Below, piece after piece: positions 8,382 through 16,649 of a DNA stretch of 47,668 nucleotides (position 1 is its first letter; each line of letters begins with the position of its first letter). This stretch comes from Bacteroidales bacterium (lineage in GTDB: Bacteria > Bacteroidota > Bacteroidia > Bacteroidales > UBA932): the NCBI GenBank assembly GCA_017429205.1, contig JAFRPH010000007.1, forward strand, positions 1 to 47,668, given 5' to 3'. The translations under genes and the position numbers were made by a program. The notes below the pieces were generated by a model. The model worked only from the letters and a program-made list of their open reading frames with translations. It was not told the DNA's origin and made no database searches.

Positions 8382-9596
8382 TTAGTCTTGGTTTTCAAGG
8401 GCGATGTGCATCGTGTCGCGGGCGATCACCAGCTCCTCGTTCGTGCAGATGAGGGCGGCCTTCACCTTGGAGTCCTCGGTGGTGATGATGGCGTCCTCGC
8501 CGAAGGCGACGTTCGCCTCGTAGTCCACCTTGAGGCCCAGGTAGGAGAAGTTCTCCAGGACGCGGCGGCGGAGGCGGGAGTTGTGCTCGCCGATGCCGCC
8601 GGTGAAGACGATCAGGTCCACGCCATTCATCGCGGCCACGTAGGAGCCGACGTTCTTGATGATGTCGTAGGTGAACTTCTTGAGGGCGAGCTTGGCCTTG
8701 GGGTCGCCGTTGTTCGCGCGCTCGTCCAGTTCGCGGCAGTCGGAGCTGTACTCGGACACGCCCAGGAAGCCGGACTTGCGGTTCAGGATGGTGGACATCT
8801 CGTCGGGGGTGACGCCGAGCTTGTTCTCCAGGTAGATGACGGCGTTCGCGTCGATGTTGCCCACGCGGGTGCCCATGATCATGCCCTCGAGCGGGGAGAA
8901 GCCCATCGACGTGTCCACGCACTTGCCGTTCTGGATGGCGCAGATGGAGCTGCCGGCGCCCAGGTGGCAGGTGATGATCTTGGAGTTCTCGATGTCCAGG
9001 CCGGCGAGCTTGGCGCCCACGCCGGCGACGAACTGGTGGCTCGTGCCGTGCGCGCCGTAGCGGCGGACGCGATACTTCTCGTAGTACTGGTACGGGAGGC
9101 CGTACATGAAGGCGTAGGCCGGCATCGTCTGGTGGAAGGCGGTGTCGAAGGTCACAACCTGCGGAACTTTCGGGAGAACGGCCTGCATCGCGTGGATGCC
9201 CAGCAGGTGCGCCGGGTTGTGGAGCGGGGCGAAGTCGCTGCAGAAGGCGATCTTCTCCAGGACGCTGTCGTCCACGAGGACGGAACCGGAGAAGAAGTCG
9301 CCGCCCTGGACGATGCGGTGGCCCACCGCCTCGATGTCCTCGAGGGAGGATAGGACGCCCGTCTCGGGATCGGTGAGGGCCGCCAGGATGAGTTCCATGC
9401 CCACTTTGTGGTCGGGAATCGGAATGTCCTTCACGATCTTGTCACGGCCGGTCGGGGCGTACTGGAGGATGCCCGCAGGGAGGCCGATCTTCTCGGCGAT
9501 ACCTTTCGCGATGATGTCGTAGACATCGTCGTTTTTCATGTCGAGGAGCTGGTACTTGATGGAAGAACTTCCGCAATTGATGACAAGGATGATCAT
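8382..9596 (-). CDS. ackA: Acetate kinase
   Basis: Makes ATP and acetate from acetyl-phosphate and ADP in the cytoplasm, the last step of fermentative acetate production. 404 residues, normal for the family. Key motifs: VINCGSSSIKYQL at the N-terminus, the catalytic region TFDTAFHQTMP, GAHGTSH, CHLGAGSSICA and FTGGIGEHNSRLRR. First gene of a four-gene minus-strand operon with ptb and two unknown genes. It is read from a promoter that overlaps the divergent comEC promoter. Confidence 0.97.
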   Translation of the reverse strand: MIILVINCGSSSIKYQLLDMKNDDVYDIIAKGIAEKIGLPAGILQYAPTGRDKIVKDIPIPDHKVGMELILAALTDPETGVLSSLEDIEAVGHRIVQGGDFFSGSVLVDDSVLEKIAFCSDFAPLHNPAHLLGIHAMQAVLPKVPQVVTFDTAFHQTMPAYAFMYGLPYQYYEKYRVRRYGAHGTSHQFVAGVGAKLAGLDIENSKIITCHLGAGSSICAIQNGKCVDTSMGFSPLEGMIMGTRVGNIDANAVIYLENKLGVTPDEMSTILNRKSGFLGVSEYSSDCRELDERANNGDPKAKLALKKFTYDIIKNVGSYVAAMNGVDLIVFTGGIGEHNSRLRRRVLENFSYLGLKVDYEANVAFGEDAIITTEDSKVKAALICTNEELVIARDTMHIALENQD

Positions 9597-9630
9597 AGGT
9601 ATGAATCTTTAATTAAATTTCGGTCAATCC

Positions 9631-9665
9631 TTGCAAAGTTAATAAAATAATCGCTACTTTCGCAA
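9631..9665. promoter_or_regulatory. Overlapping divergent promoters, ackA (-) and comEC-like (+)
   Basis: Plus strand: TTG at 9631-9633, 21-base spacer, TACTTTCG at 9655-9662 (one mismatch to TAnnTTTG). Minus strand: TTG (complement of 9663-9665), 21-base spacer, TAACTTTG (complement of 9634-9641). Each -7 box abuts the other promoter's -33 box, so polymerase could not occupy both at once. Confidence 0.7.
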
Positions 9666-9679
9666 AAGAAACGACGGAA

Positions 9680-10750
9680 ATGGCGGAGCGGGCAGGCATA
9701 GAGGCGTTGGCAGTCCATTTCACGGCCGGAGTCGCGGCCGGAGCCCTTCTTTTGCGCCTTCCGGCGGACCCTTCCATCCTCTCCACCGGCCTCCTCCTCG
9801 TCCTCGCCAGCCTCGTCGTCATCGTCCTGAAAACCGAGTGCGGCGGCCTGCTGTTCCCCGCCTTCGTGCTGCTCGGCGCCTTCTGCGCCTTCGCGGACGC
9901 ATTCCCCGGCGCGGACACGGCCACCTTCCTGGAGCGGTGGACATCGGCCTGGGCGGACCGGCTGCGGGCTTTCATCGACGGAATCCCCTTCCCCTCCGAG
10001 GGCACGGCTCCCCTGCTGAAGGCGCTGCTGACCGGCGACCGGAGCGGGCTTTCGCAGGACACCGTCCGCGTGTTCCGGGAGAGCGGCGGCGCGCACCTGC
10101 TGGCCCTGTCGGGGCTGCACATCGGCATCCTCTATCTCCTTCTCACGCGGCTCCTGTGGCCGCTCGGGAACAGCCCGCGCGCCCGCCGCGTCCGCTACGC
10201 GCTCATCGTCCTCGCCGCCGGTCTCTTCACCCTGATGACCGGGGCCTCCCCCTCCATCGTCCGCGCCTTCCTGTTCATCTTCCTGAACGAGACCGCCCGC
10301 ATCGCCTCCCGGCCGCGGGACCCGCTCCGGATCCTGTCCACGGCCCTGCTGATCCAGCTGGTCATCACCCCGTCGGCCATCACCTCCACGGGCTTCCAGC
10401 TGTCCTATCTGGCGATGGCGGGCATCTTCCTGCTCTTCCCGGTCCTCGAGGGCTGGTACCCCAAAGGCCCGCGCTTCGACCCGGTCCGGAAGGTCTGGGA
10501 GGCAGCCGCCCTGTCCATCTCCTGCCAGGTGTTCACCGGTCCCCTCGCCTGGTTCCGGTTCCATACCTTCCCCACCTATTTCCTGCTCACGAACCTCGTC
10601 GCCCTGCCCTTCACCACCCTCCTGATGGGCACCGCCGTGACAACGCTCGCGCTCCAGGGCATCCACTGCTGCCCCGGATTCCTCGTCCACGCCACGGACT
10701 GGCTGTGCCGGACCCTGGTCTGGATCCTGCAGGTTATTTCGTCAATGTGA
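9680..10750 (+). CDS. ComEC/Rec2 competence-domain membrane protein, minimal form
   Basis: Polytopic inner-membrane protein of 356 residues matching the central Competence domain of ComEC, the channel that passes single-stranded DNA across the membrane in transformation. Family motifs: GAHLLALSGLHIGILYLLL (about 137-155), GASPSIVRAFLFI (about 193-205) and STGFQLSYLAMAGIFLLF. About eight to ten hydrophobic segments. It lacks the N-terminal OB (DUF4131) domain and the C-terminal metallo-beta-lactamase domain, which make full ComEC about twice as long. Either a natural short form or a reduced gene. The 3' end overlaps the convergent apbE gene by 17 bases. Confidence 0.85.
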   Translation: MAERAGIEALAVHFTAGVAAGALLLRLPADPSILSTGLLLVLASLVVIVLKTECGGLLFPAFVLLGAFCAFADAFPGADTATFLERWTSAWADRLRAFIDGIPFPSEGTAPLLKALLTGDRSGLSQDTVRVFRESGGAHLLALSGLHIGILYLLLTRLLWPLGNSPRARRVRYALIVLAAGLFTLMTGASPSIVRAFLFIFLNETARIASRPRDPLRILSTALLIQLVITPSAITSTGFQLSYLAMAGIFLLFPVLEGWYPKGPRFDPVRKVWEAAALSISCQVFTGPLAWFRFHTFPTYFLLTNLVALPFTTLLMGTAVTTLALQGIHCCPGFLVHATDWLCRTLVWILQVISSM

Positions 10751-11789
10751 AGCCCGGAGAGGCCCATTCGGTCATGGCGCCGTCCTCCGCGGTGTAAATG
10801 AGATAGCCCTCCACGCCGTCCAGGCCCAGCAGGAGCTCGCGGGCGGCGTCCAGACCGACGACCATACACCAGGTCGCAAGGGCGTCCGCATCGGCCGCGC
10901 CGTCCGGGCTCACCACCGTGGCGCTCAGGAGATTATGGTCCACGGGATAGCCGCTGCGCGGGTCAATGGAATGCGCATACTTGCGGCCGTTCCGGACATA
11001 GAACTTGCGGTAGTTGCCGGAGGTGACGATGCCGGCCGGGGCGCAGGAGGAGTTCCAAACGCCGTCCAGTTCCGCGCCTACCTGGTCGGTGCCGTCGGCC
11101 GGCCGGTCAAAGGGCCGGTCCACGCCCACGTTCCAGGGCCTGCCAGCGGGATTGTGTCCGTCACACCAGATTTCGCCGATGTCCACGAGCATGTCCTTCA
11201 CGCCGATGGAATAGAGATACGCCGCCACCAGGTCGCAGGTGTAGCCCTGCGCGATGGCGTTGTAGTTCAGCACGACCGGGGCGTCCGTCCCGTCCCGCCG
11301 CACGTCGCGCACCGACAGCGTGCCGTCCGCGCGCGGGGTCATCGACGGTTTCAGCAGCCCCATCCCGCAGGACGCCTTGATGGCCGCCACGGCCTCGTCC
11401 GAAGGCATTTCGCCCGACTTGAAGCCGAAGCCCCAGGCGTCGAAGAGCGGGCCCGCCGCGAAGTCCAGCACGCCGGCCGACCGCTCGTACCAGCCATAGC
11501 CCACCCGGTACATCTCCAGGAACAAGCCGTTCGGCCGGATGGCCTCCCCGGCGTTGAACCGGGACAGGAGCGACCCCTTGTTGTAGCCCGAGAGGGTCGT
11601 GTCCACGCGGGTGAGGATGGCATCCACCGAATCGCGGATCTCCTCCGGAGGTACGGAAACGCCCTTCAGGTTCACTTTGACGGTATAGACGCCGCCCTGG
11701 GCGTGACCGGTGACCTGGATGAAACGGTCTTTCGGTCCGCAGGCGGACAGGACGAGCGCGGACAGGAGGGCGAGGACGGTTTTTTTCAT
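10734..11789 (-). CDS. apbE: FAD:protein FMN transferase (ApbE) lipoprotein
   Basis: Attaches FMN from FAD to Thr residues of periplasm-facing flavoproteins such as the NqrB/C and RnfD/G subunits. 351 residues from the chosen start. Lipoprotein signal peptide MKKTVLALLSALVLSACG with a lipobox Cys at 18. Typical ApbE motifs: VDTTLSGYNKGSLLSRFN, VVLNYNAIAQGYTCDL, the acidic metal/FAD site DIGEIWCDG and HSIDPRSGYPV. An upstream in-frame ATG (11870) is rejected because the -7 element lies at 11820-11827 and because the lipoprotein signal begins at 11789. Confidence 0.93.
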   Translation of the reverse strand: MKKTVLALLSALVLSACGPKDRFIQVTGHAQGGVYTVKVNLKGVSVPPEEIRDSVDAILTRVDTTLSGYNKGSLLSRFNAGEAIRPNGLFLEMYRVGYGWYERSAGVLDFAAGPLFDAWGFGFKSGEMPSDEAVAAIKASCGMGLLKPSMTPRADGTLSVRDVRRDGTDAPVVLNYNAIAQGYTCDLVAAYLYSIGVKDMLVDIGEIWCDGHNPAGRPWNVGVDRPFDRPADGTDQVGAELDGVWNSSCAPAGIVTSGNYRKFYVRNGRKYAHSIDPRSGYPVDHNLLSATVVSPDGAADADALATWCMVVGLDAARELLLGLDGVEGYLIYTAEDGAMTEWASPGFTLTK

Positions 11790-11819
11790 TTCCAAGGCGG
11801 TTGCGGCAAGATAGTTGCA

Positions 11820-11848
11820 CAAAATTACGATAAAAATTACGATATTTG
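11820..11848. promoter_or_regulatory. Divergent -7 elements, apbE (-) and FISUMP lipoprotein (+)
   Basis: The complement of 11820-11827 is TAATTTTG (exact TAnnTTTG) and faces apbE. GATATTTG at 11841-11848 (one mismatch) faces the plus-strand gene at 11873. The region is AT-rich. No convincing -33 box for apbE. Confidence 0.45.
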
Positions 11849-11872
11849 CAGATTGGATACGCAAAAACATTT

Positions 11873-12841
11873 ATGAAGAAACGTTTACTGCTCTATACAA
11901 CCCTGGTCCTGGCCGCGTTCTCCGCTTTCTCCTGCAAGAAAAAAGAGGAAGAGACCGTGGTCAAACCGTATCTCTACGGCCTCGAGTTCGAACTGGCCAC
12001 CTTCGCCCGCCCGGGCCAGACCTTCACCCTGAAGCCCCACGGCGTGTACTACACCGAAGAAAAACCCGGCGTGGAGAAGTACACCTATAAATGGAAAGTG
12101 AACTCGGGAGAGTACCAGGAAGCGGAGACATTCACCCTCAAGGTGGAAGAAGTGGGCAACTACACCGTCACCTGCCAGGCGTCCGACCCGGACAACAACT
12201 ACTACGCCACCACGGCCTCCCGGACGATCATCGTCATCGACCCCGCCCTGGGCAAGACCCTCACGGGCACCGGCATCGAGCTCTGGGACGACCATGTCAC
12301 CGATCCCCGCGACAAGGAGGGGGAAAGCGAGTACTACTACATCCAAATCGGCGAGCTGGACTGGTTCCGCAACAACCTCGCCTGGACCGGCGAAGGCCTC
12401 GCCTATGAGAACGCCGACGTCACCTCCTATCCGCTCGGCCGCTACTACACCTGGGACGAGGCGATGGGGGCCTGCCCCGAAGGCTGGCGGCTCCCCACCG
12501 AAGAGGAATGGGACTTCCTGGGCGTCGACGCGGGTCCCCTGATGTGCGACGCCTACCTGAACAGCAAGAAGATGTGGGAATTCTGGCCCGACGTGCCCCG
12601 GACGAACACCCTGGCGCTCGCCGTCATTCCCGCCGGCTTCGCGCTCCCGGCCATCACCACCCCCACCTACAAGCGGCTCTACGACTACGCCGCCTTCTGG
12701 ACCTCCACCGTCTCCGAGAACGACAGCCGGATGGCCGCCTTCCGCTACATCCACGTGGAAGAGAACGAAGTGCGCTCCGCATACGCAGAAAAGGGCTCGC
12801 TGGCCCTTTCCGTACGCTGCGTGCGCAATCACGCAGACTGA
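11873..12841 (+). CDS. FISUMP-domain lipoprotein
   Basis: Outer-membrane or surface lipoprotein of 322 residues. Signal peptide MKKRLLLYTTLVLAAFSAFSC with the lipobox Cys at 21, followed by a Lys/Glu-rich tether. Residues about 35-125 look like an Ig/PKD-type beta-sandwich (YKWKVNSGEYQEAETFTLKV, NYTVTCQASDPDNN). The C-terminal part is a Fibrobacter succinogenes major paralogous (FISUMP) domain with the diagnostic PEGWRLPTEEEWDFL and terminal LSVRCVRN. Role unknown; such proteins are common on the surface of Bacteroidetes. Start chosen at the ATG that opens the signal peptide. Confidence 0.88.
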   Translation: MKKRLLLYTTLVLAAFSAFSCKKKEEETVVKPYLYGLEFELATFARPGQTFTLKPHGVYYTEEKPGVEKYTYKWKVNSGEYQEAETFTLKVEEVGNYTVTCQASDPDNNYYATTASRTIIVIDPALGKTLTGTGIELWDDHVTDPRDKEGESEYYYIQIGELDWFRNNLAWTGEGLAYENADVTSYPLGRYYTWDEAMGACPEGWRLPTEEEWDFLGVDAGPLMCDAYLNSKKMWEFWPDVPRTNTLALAVIPAGFALPAITTPTYKRLYDYAAFWTSTVSENDSRMAAFRYIHVEENEVRSAYAEKGSLALSVRCVRNHAD

Positions 12842-12859
12842 TCTGTCATTCCGGACGAT

Positions 12860-13387
12860 CTACCGAAGATCGGTGATCACATAAGAATCGGGAAGCGATT
12901 TCACGTTCAGCGTGAAGTCGCTTTTTCCTTGCTTGTCCTCGAAGACGATGTTCTTGAGGACGAAGCGCGCCTGCGTATCCTCGTCCAGGACGAGCGTGAC
13001 GTCCAGGGAATTGGCGGAGGAGCCGTTCACCCGGATCTTGTCCATATAGCCCTTGTAGGAGCTGATGAAGAGGGCCGGGTTGGTGAAGAGGTCCTCCTTC
13101 TCCACGGTCTCGATGAGGAGCTCCTCCGCAGCGCGGTCCAGGCTCCAGCGGGTGGTGCCGTCGCTGCGCACCTCCAGGCCGAGGCCCGAGAGGAGGTAGG
13201 CATTGTCCTCCACGACGACGTCGCCGTCGGTGACCTGGGTCATCGGCCTGCCGCCCTGGGAGAGGCTGTAGGTATAGTGGAACAGGACCCGGTGGCCCGG
13301 GACGCGGTCCAGGATGGGAATGCCGCCCTGCGCGAACGCGCTCAGGGACAGGAGGATGGCCGCGAGGCCTGTGACGATTCTTTTCAT
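12860..13387 (-). CDS. LolA-like periplasmic lipoprotein carrier
   Basis: 175 residues with a cleavable signal peptide (MKRIVTGLAAILLSLSAFAQ). The mature part has the repeated beta-strand pattern of the LolA/LolB fold (HYTYSLSQGG, GLEVRSDGTTRWSLDR, EDLFTNPALFISSYKGYM, FTLNVKSLP). In Bacteroidetes this short LolA-type protein commonly follows ftsK. The start codon overlaps the ftsK stop as ATGA, so translation is coupled. A chaperone for outer-membrane lipoproteins is the family role; sequence similarity is weak, so this is a fold-level call. Confidence 0.8.
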   Translation of the reverse strand: MKRIVTGLAAILLSLSAFAQGGIPILDRVPGHRVLFHYTYSLSQGGRPMTQVTDGDVVVEDNAYLLSGLGLEVRSDGTTRWSLDRAAEELLIETVEKEDLFTNPALFISSYKGYMDKIRVNGSSANSLDVTLVLDEDTQARFVLKNIVFEDKQGKSDFTLNVKSLPDSYVITDLR

Positions 13388-15807
13388 TGTTCTCCGTTCA
13401 AAAAGTGGCTCAGGATCTGGTCCAGCTCGTTGAAGTCCTTCACCAGGACCTCGCGCGGCTTGGAACCGTTCTGCGGTCCCACGATGCCGGCGGCCTCGAG
13501 CTGGTCCATCACCCTACCTGCTTTTGCATAACCCATGCCAAGCCGGCGCTGGAGGTCGGAAGTGGAGCCGCGCTGGCTCGTGACGATGAGGCGGGCGGCC
13601 TCCTCGAAACGCTCGTCCAGCTGCTTCATGTCCACCATGCCGCCACCGCCTTCGTCCCCTTCCTCGGGGGCGGGTTCGGGCAGATAGTACGGAGTATTGT
13701 AAGATTTCTGGTAGCCGATCTGCTTGCCGACGGCGTCGGTGAGCGCGGCGATTTCGTCATTGCCGATGAAGGCGCACTGGATGCGCTCCATCTCCACTCC
13801 GCTGTACAGCAGCATGTCGCCGCGGCCGATGAGCTTGTCGGCGCCAGGCTGGTCCAGGATGGTGGAGGAGTCGATGCGGGAGGTCACGCGGAACGCGATG
13901 CGCATCGGGAAGTTCGCCTTGATCAGGCCGGTGATCACGTCCACGGTCGGGCGCTGGGTCGCAAGGATCACGTGCAGGCCCGCCGCACGGCCCTTCTGGG
14001 CCAGGCGGATGACGGAGGTGGTGATGCTCCGGGCGACGGCCTTCGATTCGGGGCCCGCGCCCACGGACATCGTCAGGTCCGCATACTCGTCGATGACGAC
14101 GACCACGTAGGGCAGGAAACGGTGGCCCTCGGTGGGTAGCAGGTGCCGGTCGCGGTACTTGTCGTTGTACAGCTTGATGTTGTTCACGCCCGCCTTGTTC
14201 AGGAGAGCGTAGCGCTCATCCATCTCGATACACAGGGACTGGAGGATGGCGGACGCGCTCTTGGCGTTCTTGACGATGGCCTGGTCCCGCTCGTCCTGCT
14301 CGTCGGCGGCGTTCGGAAGCACCGCGAGATAATGGTTCAGGAGCTTCGCATAGGCGGAGAACTCGACCATCTTCGGGTCGATGAACACGAACTTCAGCTC
14401 CGACGGGTGCTTCGCGTACAGGAGCGACGACACGATGACGTTCAGGCCCACGGACTTGCCCTGCTTGGTGGCGCCGGCCACCAGCAGGTGCGGGGCGTCG
14501 GCCAGGTCGAACACCTTGACCTTCTGGGAGATGGTATAGCCGATGGCGACCGGGAGCTCCGCCTTGCTGTTGCGGTATGAATCGTCGTTCAGCAGCTGCT
14601 TGAGCGGGACGATGGACGGGGTGTCGTTCGCGACCTCGATGCCCACGGAATCCGACAGGGTGACGATACGCACGCCCTTGGCGTTCAAGGAGATGGCGAT
14701 GTCGTCCTGCAGCATCTTGATGGAGGCGATCTTCACGCCCGGGGCCGGATACACCTTGTACAGGGTGACGGTCGGGCCCACGATGGCGGTGACGTCCTTG
14801 ACCTGGATCTTGTAGCTGGCGAGGGTCGCGCGGATCTTGTTGTTGTTGCGGTTCAGCTCGTCCTGCGAGGGCTCGTGCCGGGCGCTCAGGTAGTCGCCCA
14901 GGATGTCCAGCGTCGGGAACTTGTACTTGGGAAGGTCGGCGCGGTTGTCGATGCGCGGGAGCGGCTCCCGGACCTTCTGGTCCAGCGTGTCGTCCGTCTC
15001 CACGGTAAAGGTTCCTTCATCGTCGGCGGGTTCCGGCGCGTCTTCATCCTGGCCCGGTATGGTAACATCCGTTACACGGACAGGTTCCGGCTTGGGCTCG
15101 GGTTTCGGCTCTTCGTCCACTACGGGTTCGAAAACCGGTTCAGGAATCGGTTGGCGGGTTCGTCGAGCCACCGGTTCCGGCACCGGTTCCGGCTCGGGTT
15201 CTTCATTCCCGGTCTGGTCGGGAATTTCCTCGTCGAGGGCCTTGAAGCCGCCTGTGAGGAAGTAGAGCCACAGGCCGGCCATGGCCAGGAGCGCGATAGC
15301 CGTGACGACGTAGCCCACGAGATTGATGCAGCCGTCCACGAGCGCGCCGCCCGCGCGACCGCCGAGGCCGCCGCCGAACAGCGTCTCCCACCCGGCCAGC
15401 CGGCTCACGAGCGCCAGGAGCCAGGAGCCGATGAACGTGCCGGTGAAGGAGTAGACGAACCATTTGCCCAGGGGAATCCGGAGCTTGGGAACGGCCCGGC
15501 TCAGGGTCCAGACCACGAGGAAGGCGACAAGGCCGAGCGCGGCGAGGCCGAAGCTCCGCGTCACGAGGAAGCGGCCCCAGCGGAAGCCCAGCTTGGAGCC
15601 GGTGTTGGAGACGGCGGCGTCGCTTTCCAGCAGGGAAGGCTCCGACAGGAGACTGGCGTCCTGTTTCCAGGTGAAGAGATACGACCCCACCGCGATGGCG
15701 GTGAAGAGGGTGAAGATACCCAGCAGGACAGCGGCGACGATCCGGTATTCGGACCGCCGCTTCTCGTCGAGTTCTGCCCAATAGGCGGAGGGACGTTTCA
15801 GTTTCAT
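13384..15807 (-). CDS. ftsK: DNA translocase FtsK/SpoIIIE
   Basis: Septum-located motor that pumps the chromosome terminus into daughter cells and helps dimer resolution. About 807 residues. The N-terminal third has four hydrophobic segments (FtsK_4TM), followed by a Pro/Glu-rich linker (EPEPEPVPEPVARR). The motor follows: Walker A LLVAGATKQGKSVGLN, Walker B YVVVVIDEYADL and ILATQRPTVDVITG. The C-terminal winged-helix gamma domain (TSQRGSTSDLQRRLGMGYAK) reads polarity sequences. Start at 15807 is preferred over 15840 because it forms an ATGA overlap with the preceding DUF4290 gene, and because the shorter protein begins like its family (MKLKRPSAYWAEL). Confidence 0.96.
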   Translation of the reverse strand: MKLKRPSAYWAELDEKRRSEYRIVAAVLLGIFTLFTAIAVGSYLFTWKQDASLLSEPSLLESDAAVSNTGSKLGFRWGRFLVTRSFGLAALGLVAFLVVWTLSRAVPKLRIPLGKWFVYSFTGTFIGSWLLALVSRLAGWETLFGGGLGGRAGGALVDGCINLVGYVVTAIALLAMAGLWLYFLTGGFKALDEEIPDQTGNEEPEPEPVPEPVARRTRQPIPEPVFEPVVDEEPKPEPKPEPVRVTDVTIPGQDEDAPEPADDEGTFTVETDDTLDQKVREPLPRIDNRADLPKYKFPTLDILGDYLSARHEPSQDELNRNNNKIRATLASYKIQVKDVTAIVGPTVTLYKVYPAPGVKIASIKMLQDDIAISLNAKGVRIVTLSDSVGIEVANDTPSIVPLKQLLNDDSYRNSKAELPVAIGYTISQKVKVFDLADAPHLLVAGATKQGKSVGLNVIVSSLLYAKHPSELKFVFIDPKMVEFSAYAKLLNHYLAVLPNAADEQDERDQAIVKNAKSASAILQSLCIEMDERYALLNKAGVNNIKLYNDKYRDRHLLPTEGHRFLPYVVVVIDEYADLTMSVGAGPESKAVARSITTSVIRLAQKGRAAGLHVILATQRPTVDVITGLIKANFPMRIAFRVTSRIDSSTILDQPGADKLIGRGDMLLYSGVEMERIQCAFIGNDEIAALTDAVGKQIGYQKSYNTPYYLPEPAPEEGDEGGGGMVDMKQLDERFEEAARLIVTSQRGSTSDLQRRLGMGYAKAGRVMDQLEAAGIVGPQNGSKPREVLVKDFNELDQILSHFLNGEQ

Positions 15808-16484
15808 TTCTTCTTCCCGTTCTTCTTGTAATTGACCCACTGCTTCTTGCCGCCGCCGCTGCCGCCGCCCCGGTTGAAGCCCATGTTCATACCCGGGCGG
15901 GAATAGTTTGCGTTCGCGTCGATCTTGGACAGCTCGAGGCCCTCGGGGACCGTCACACGGCCGCCGGAAAGGCGCTCGATGTCGGCGAAGATGGTCTCGT
16001 CGGCCACGGTGTCCTTGTTCCAGATCAGGTACTGCTGGCGCATATAGATGGCGAGGGACCGGATCATTGCGGTCTTCACCTCCCCTTCCGGCTCGCTGGC
16101 GATCAGGTCGATGATGCTTTCGATGTTGCGGCCGTAGTGGCGCGCCTTGATGGGCTTCGTGTTCAGGGGGATCGGGTCCGGACGGCTGTTGATCACCTCC
16201 GGATGCGGCGCGGGATAGGGCGCGTCGATGTCCAGGTCATAACCGGCGATCATATAGAGGTGGTCCCAGAGCTTCTGCTCGAAGTTCTCCTGCTGGTGCA
16301 CCTGCGGGTTCAGGGTCTCCATCACCTTGACGATGGCGCGCGCCTGCTCGGACCGCTTGGCGCGGTCCTCGATGCCCTTCATCATCTCGACCATCTTCAG
16401 CACGTTCCGCCCGTATTCGGGCATCGCGAGCTTCTCGACTTCAGTATTGTAATACAGCTTGATAGTGTTCTCGTTCGCTTCCAT
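15804..16484 (-). CDS. DUF4290 family protein
   Basis: 226 residues, cytoplasmic and mostly helical. It has the family signature near the N-terminus (YYNTEVEKLAMPEYGRNVLK) and YPAPHPEVINSRPDPI in the middle, and ends in a Gly-rich then Lys-rich tail (GGGSGGGKKQW, KKNGKKK). The family is confined to Bacteroidetes, and its function is not known. First gene of the DUF4290-ftsK-lolA operon, with its stop overlapping the ftsK start. The neighbours suggest a tie to division or envelope maintenance, but that is inference. Confidence 0.9.
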   Translation of the reverse strand: MEANENTIKLYYNTEVEKLAMPEYGRNVLKMVEMMKGIEDRAKRSEQARAIVKVMETLNPQVHQQENFEQKLWDHLYMIAGYDLDIDAPYPAPHPEVINSRPDPIPLNTKPIKARHYGRNIESIIDLIASEPEGEVKTAMIRSLAIYMRQQYLIWNKDTVADETIFADIERLSGGRVTVPEGLELSKIDANANYSRPGMNMGFNRGGGSGGGKKQWVNYKKNGKKK

Positions 16485-16512
16485 AATCTAACGCTCTAAT
16501 ATTCGAAACGGA

Positions 16513-16520
16513 CAAATATA
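16513..16520 (-). promoter_or_regulatory. -7 element for the DUF4290-ftsK operon
   Basis: The complement reads TATATTTG, an exact TAnnTTTG match, 29 bases before the DUF4290 start codon. Confidence 0.5.
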
Positions 16521-16554
16521 CGCAATTTCAGGGACAACGAGACGAAAAAAAACA

Positions 16555-16562
16555 TATATTTG
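16555..16562 (+). promoter_or_regulatory. -7 element for the susC/susD operon
   Basis: TATATTTG matches TAnnTTTG exactly. It would give a leader of about 80 bases before the susC ATG at 16650. The leader is rich in A and C (repeated AACCA), with no purine-rich ribosome site, as is usual in this phylum. Confidence 0.55.
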
Positions 16563-16649
16563 CAAGCAATTTAACCACTAAAACGAAGAAAAACGACCTC
16601 TCAACCAACCATATCGGAAATCACCAACCATTTTTTAACCAACCACTTT

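Noticed and set aside
12846..12880. Possible terminator hairpin between the FISUMP and LolA-like genes
   Set aside because: The stem is only about 8 pairs with a bulge, has no T tract and overlaps the end of the LolA-like coding sequence.
15050..15240. Repetitive GGTTCCGG/CGGGTTC-type DNA
   Set aside because: It is the coding sequence of the Pro/Glu linker of FtsK, not a CRISPR array or separate repeat element.
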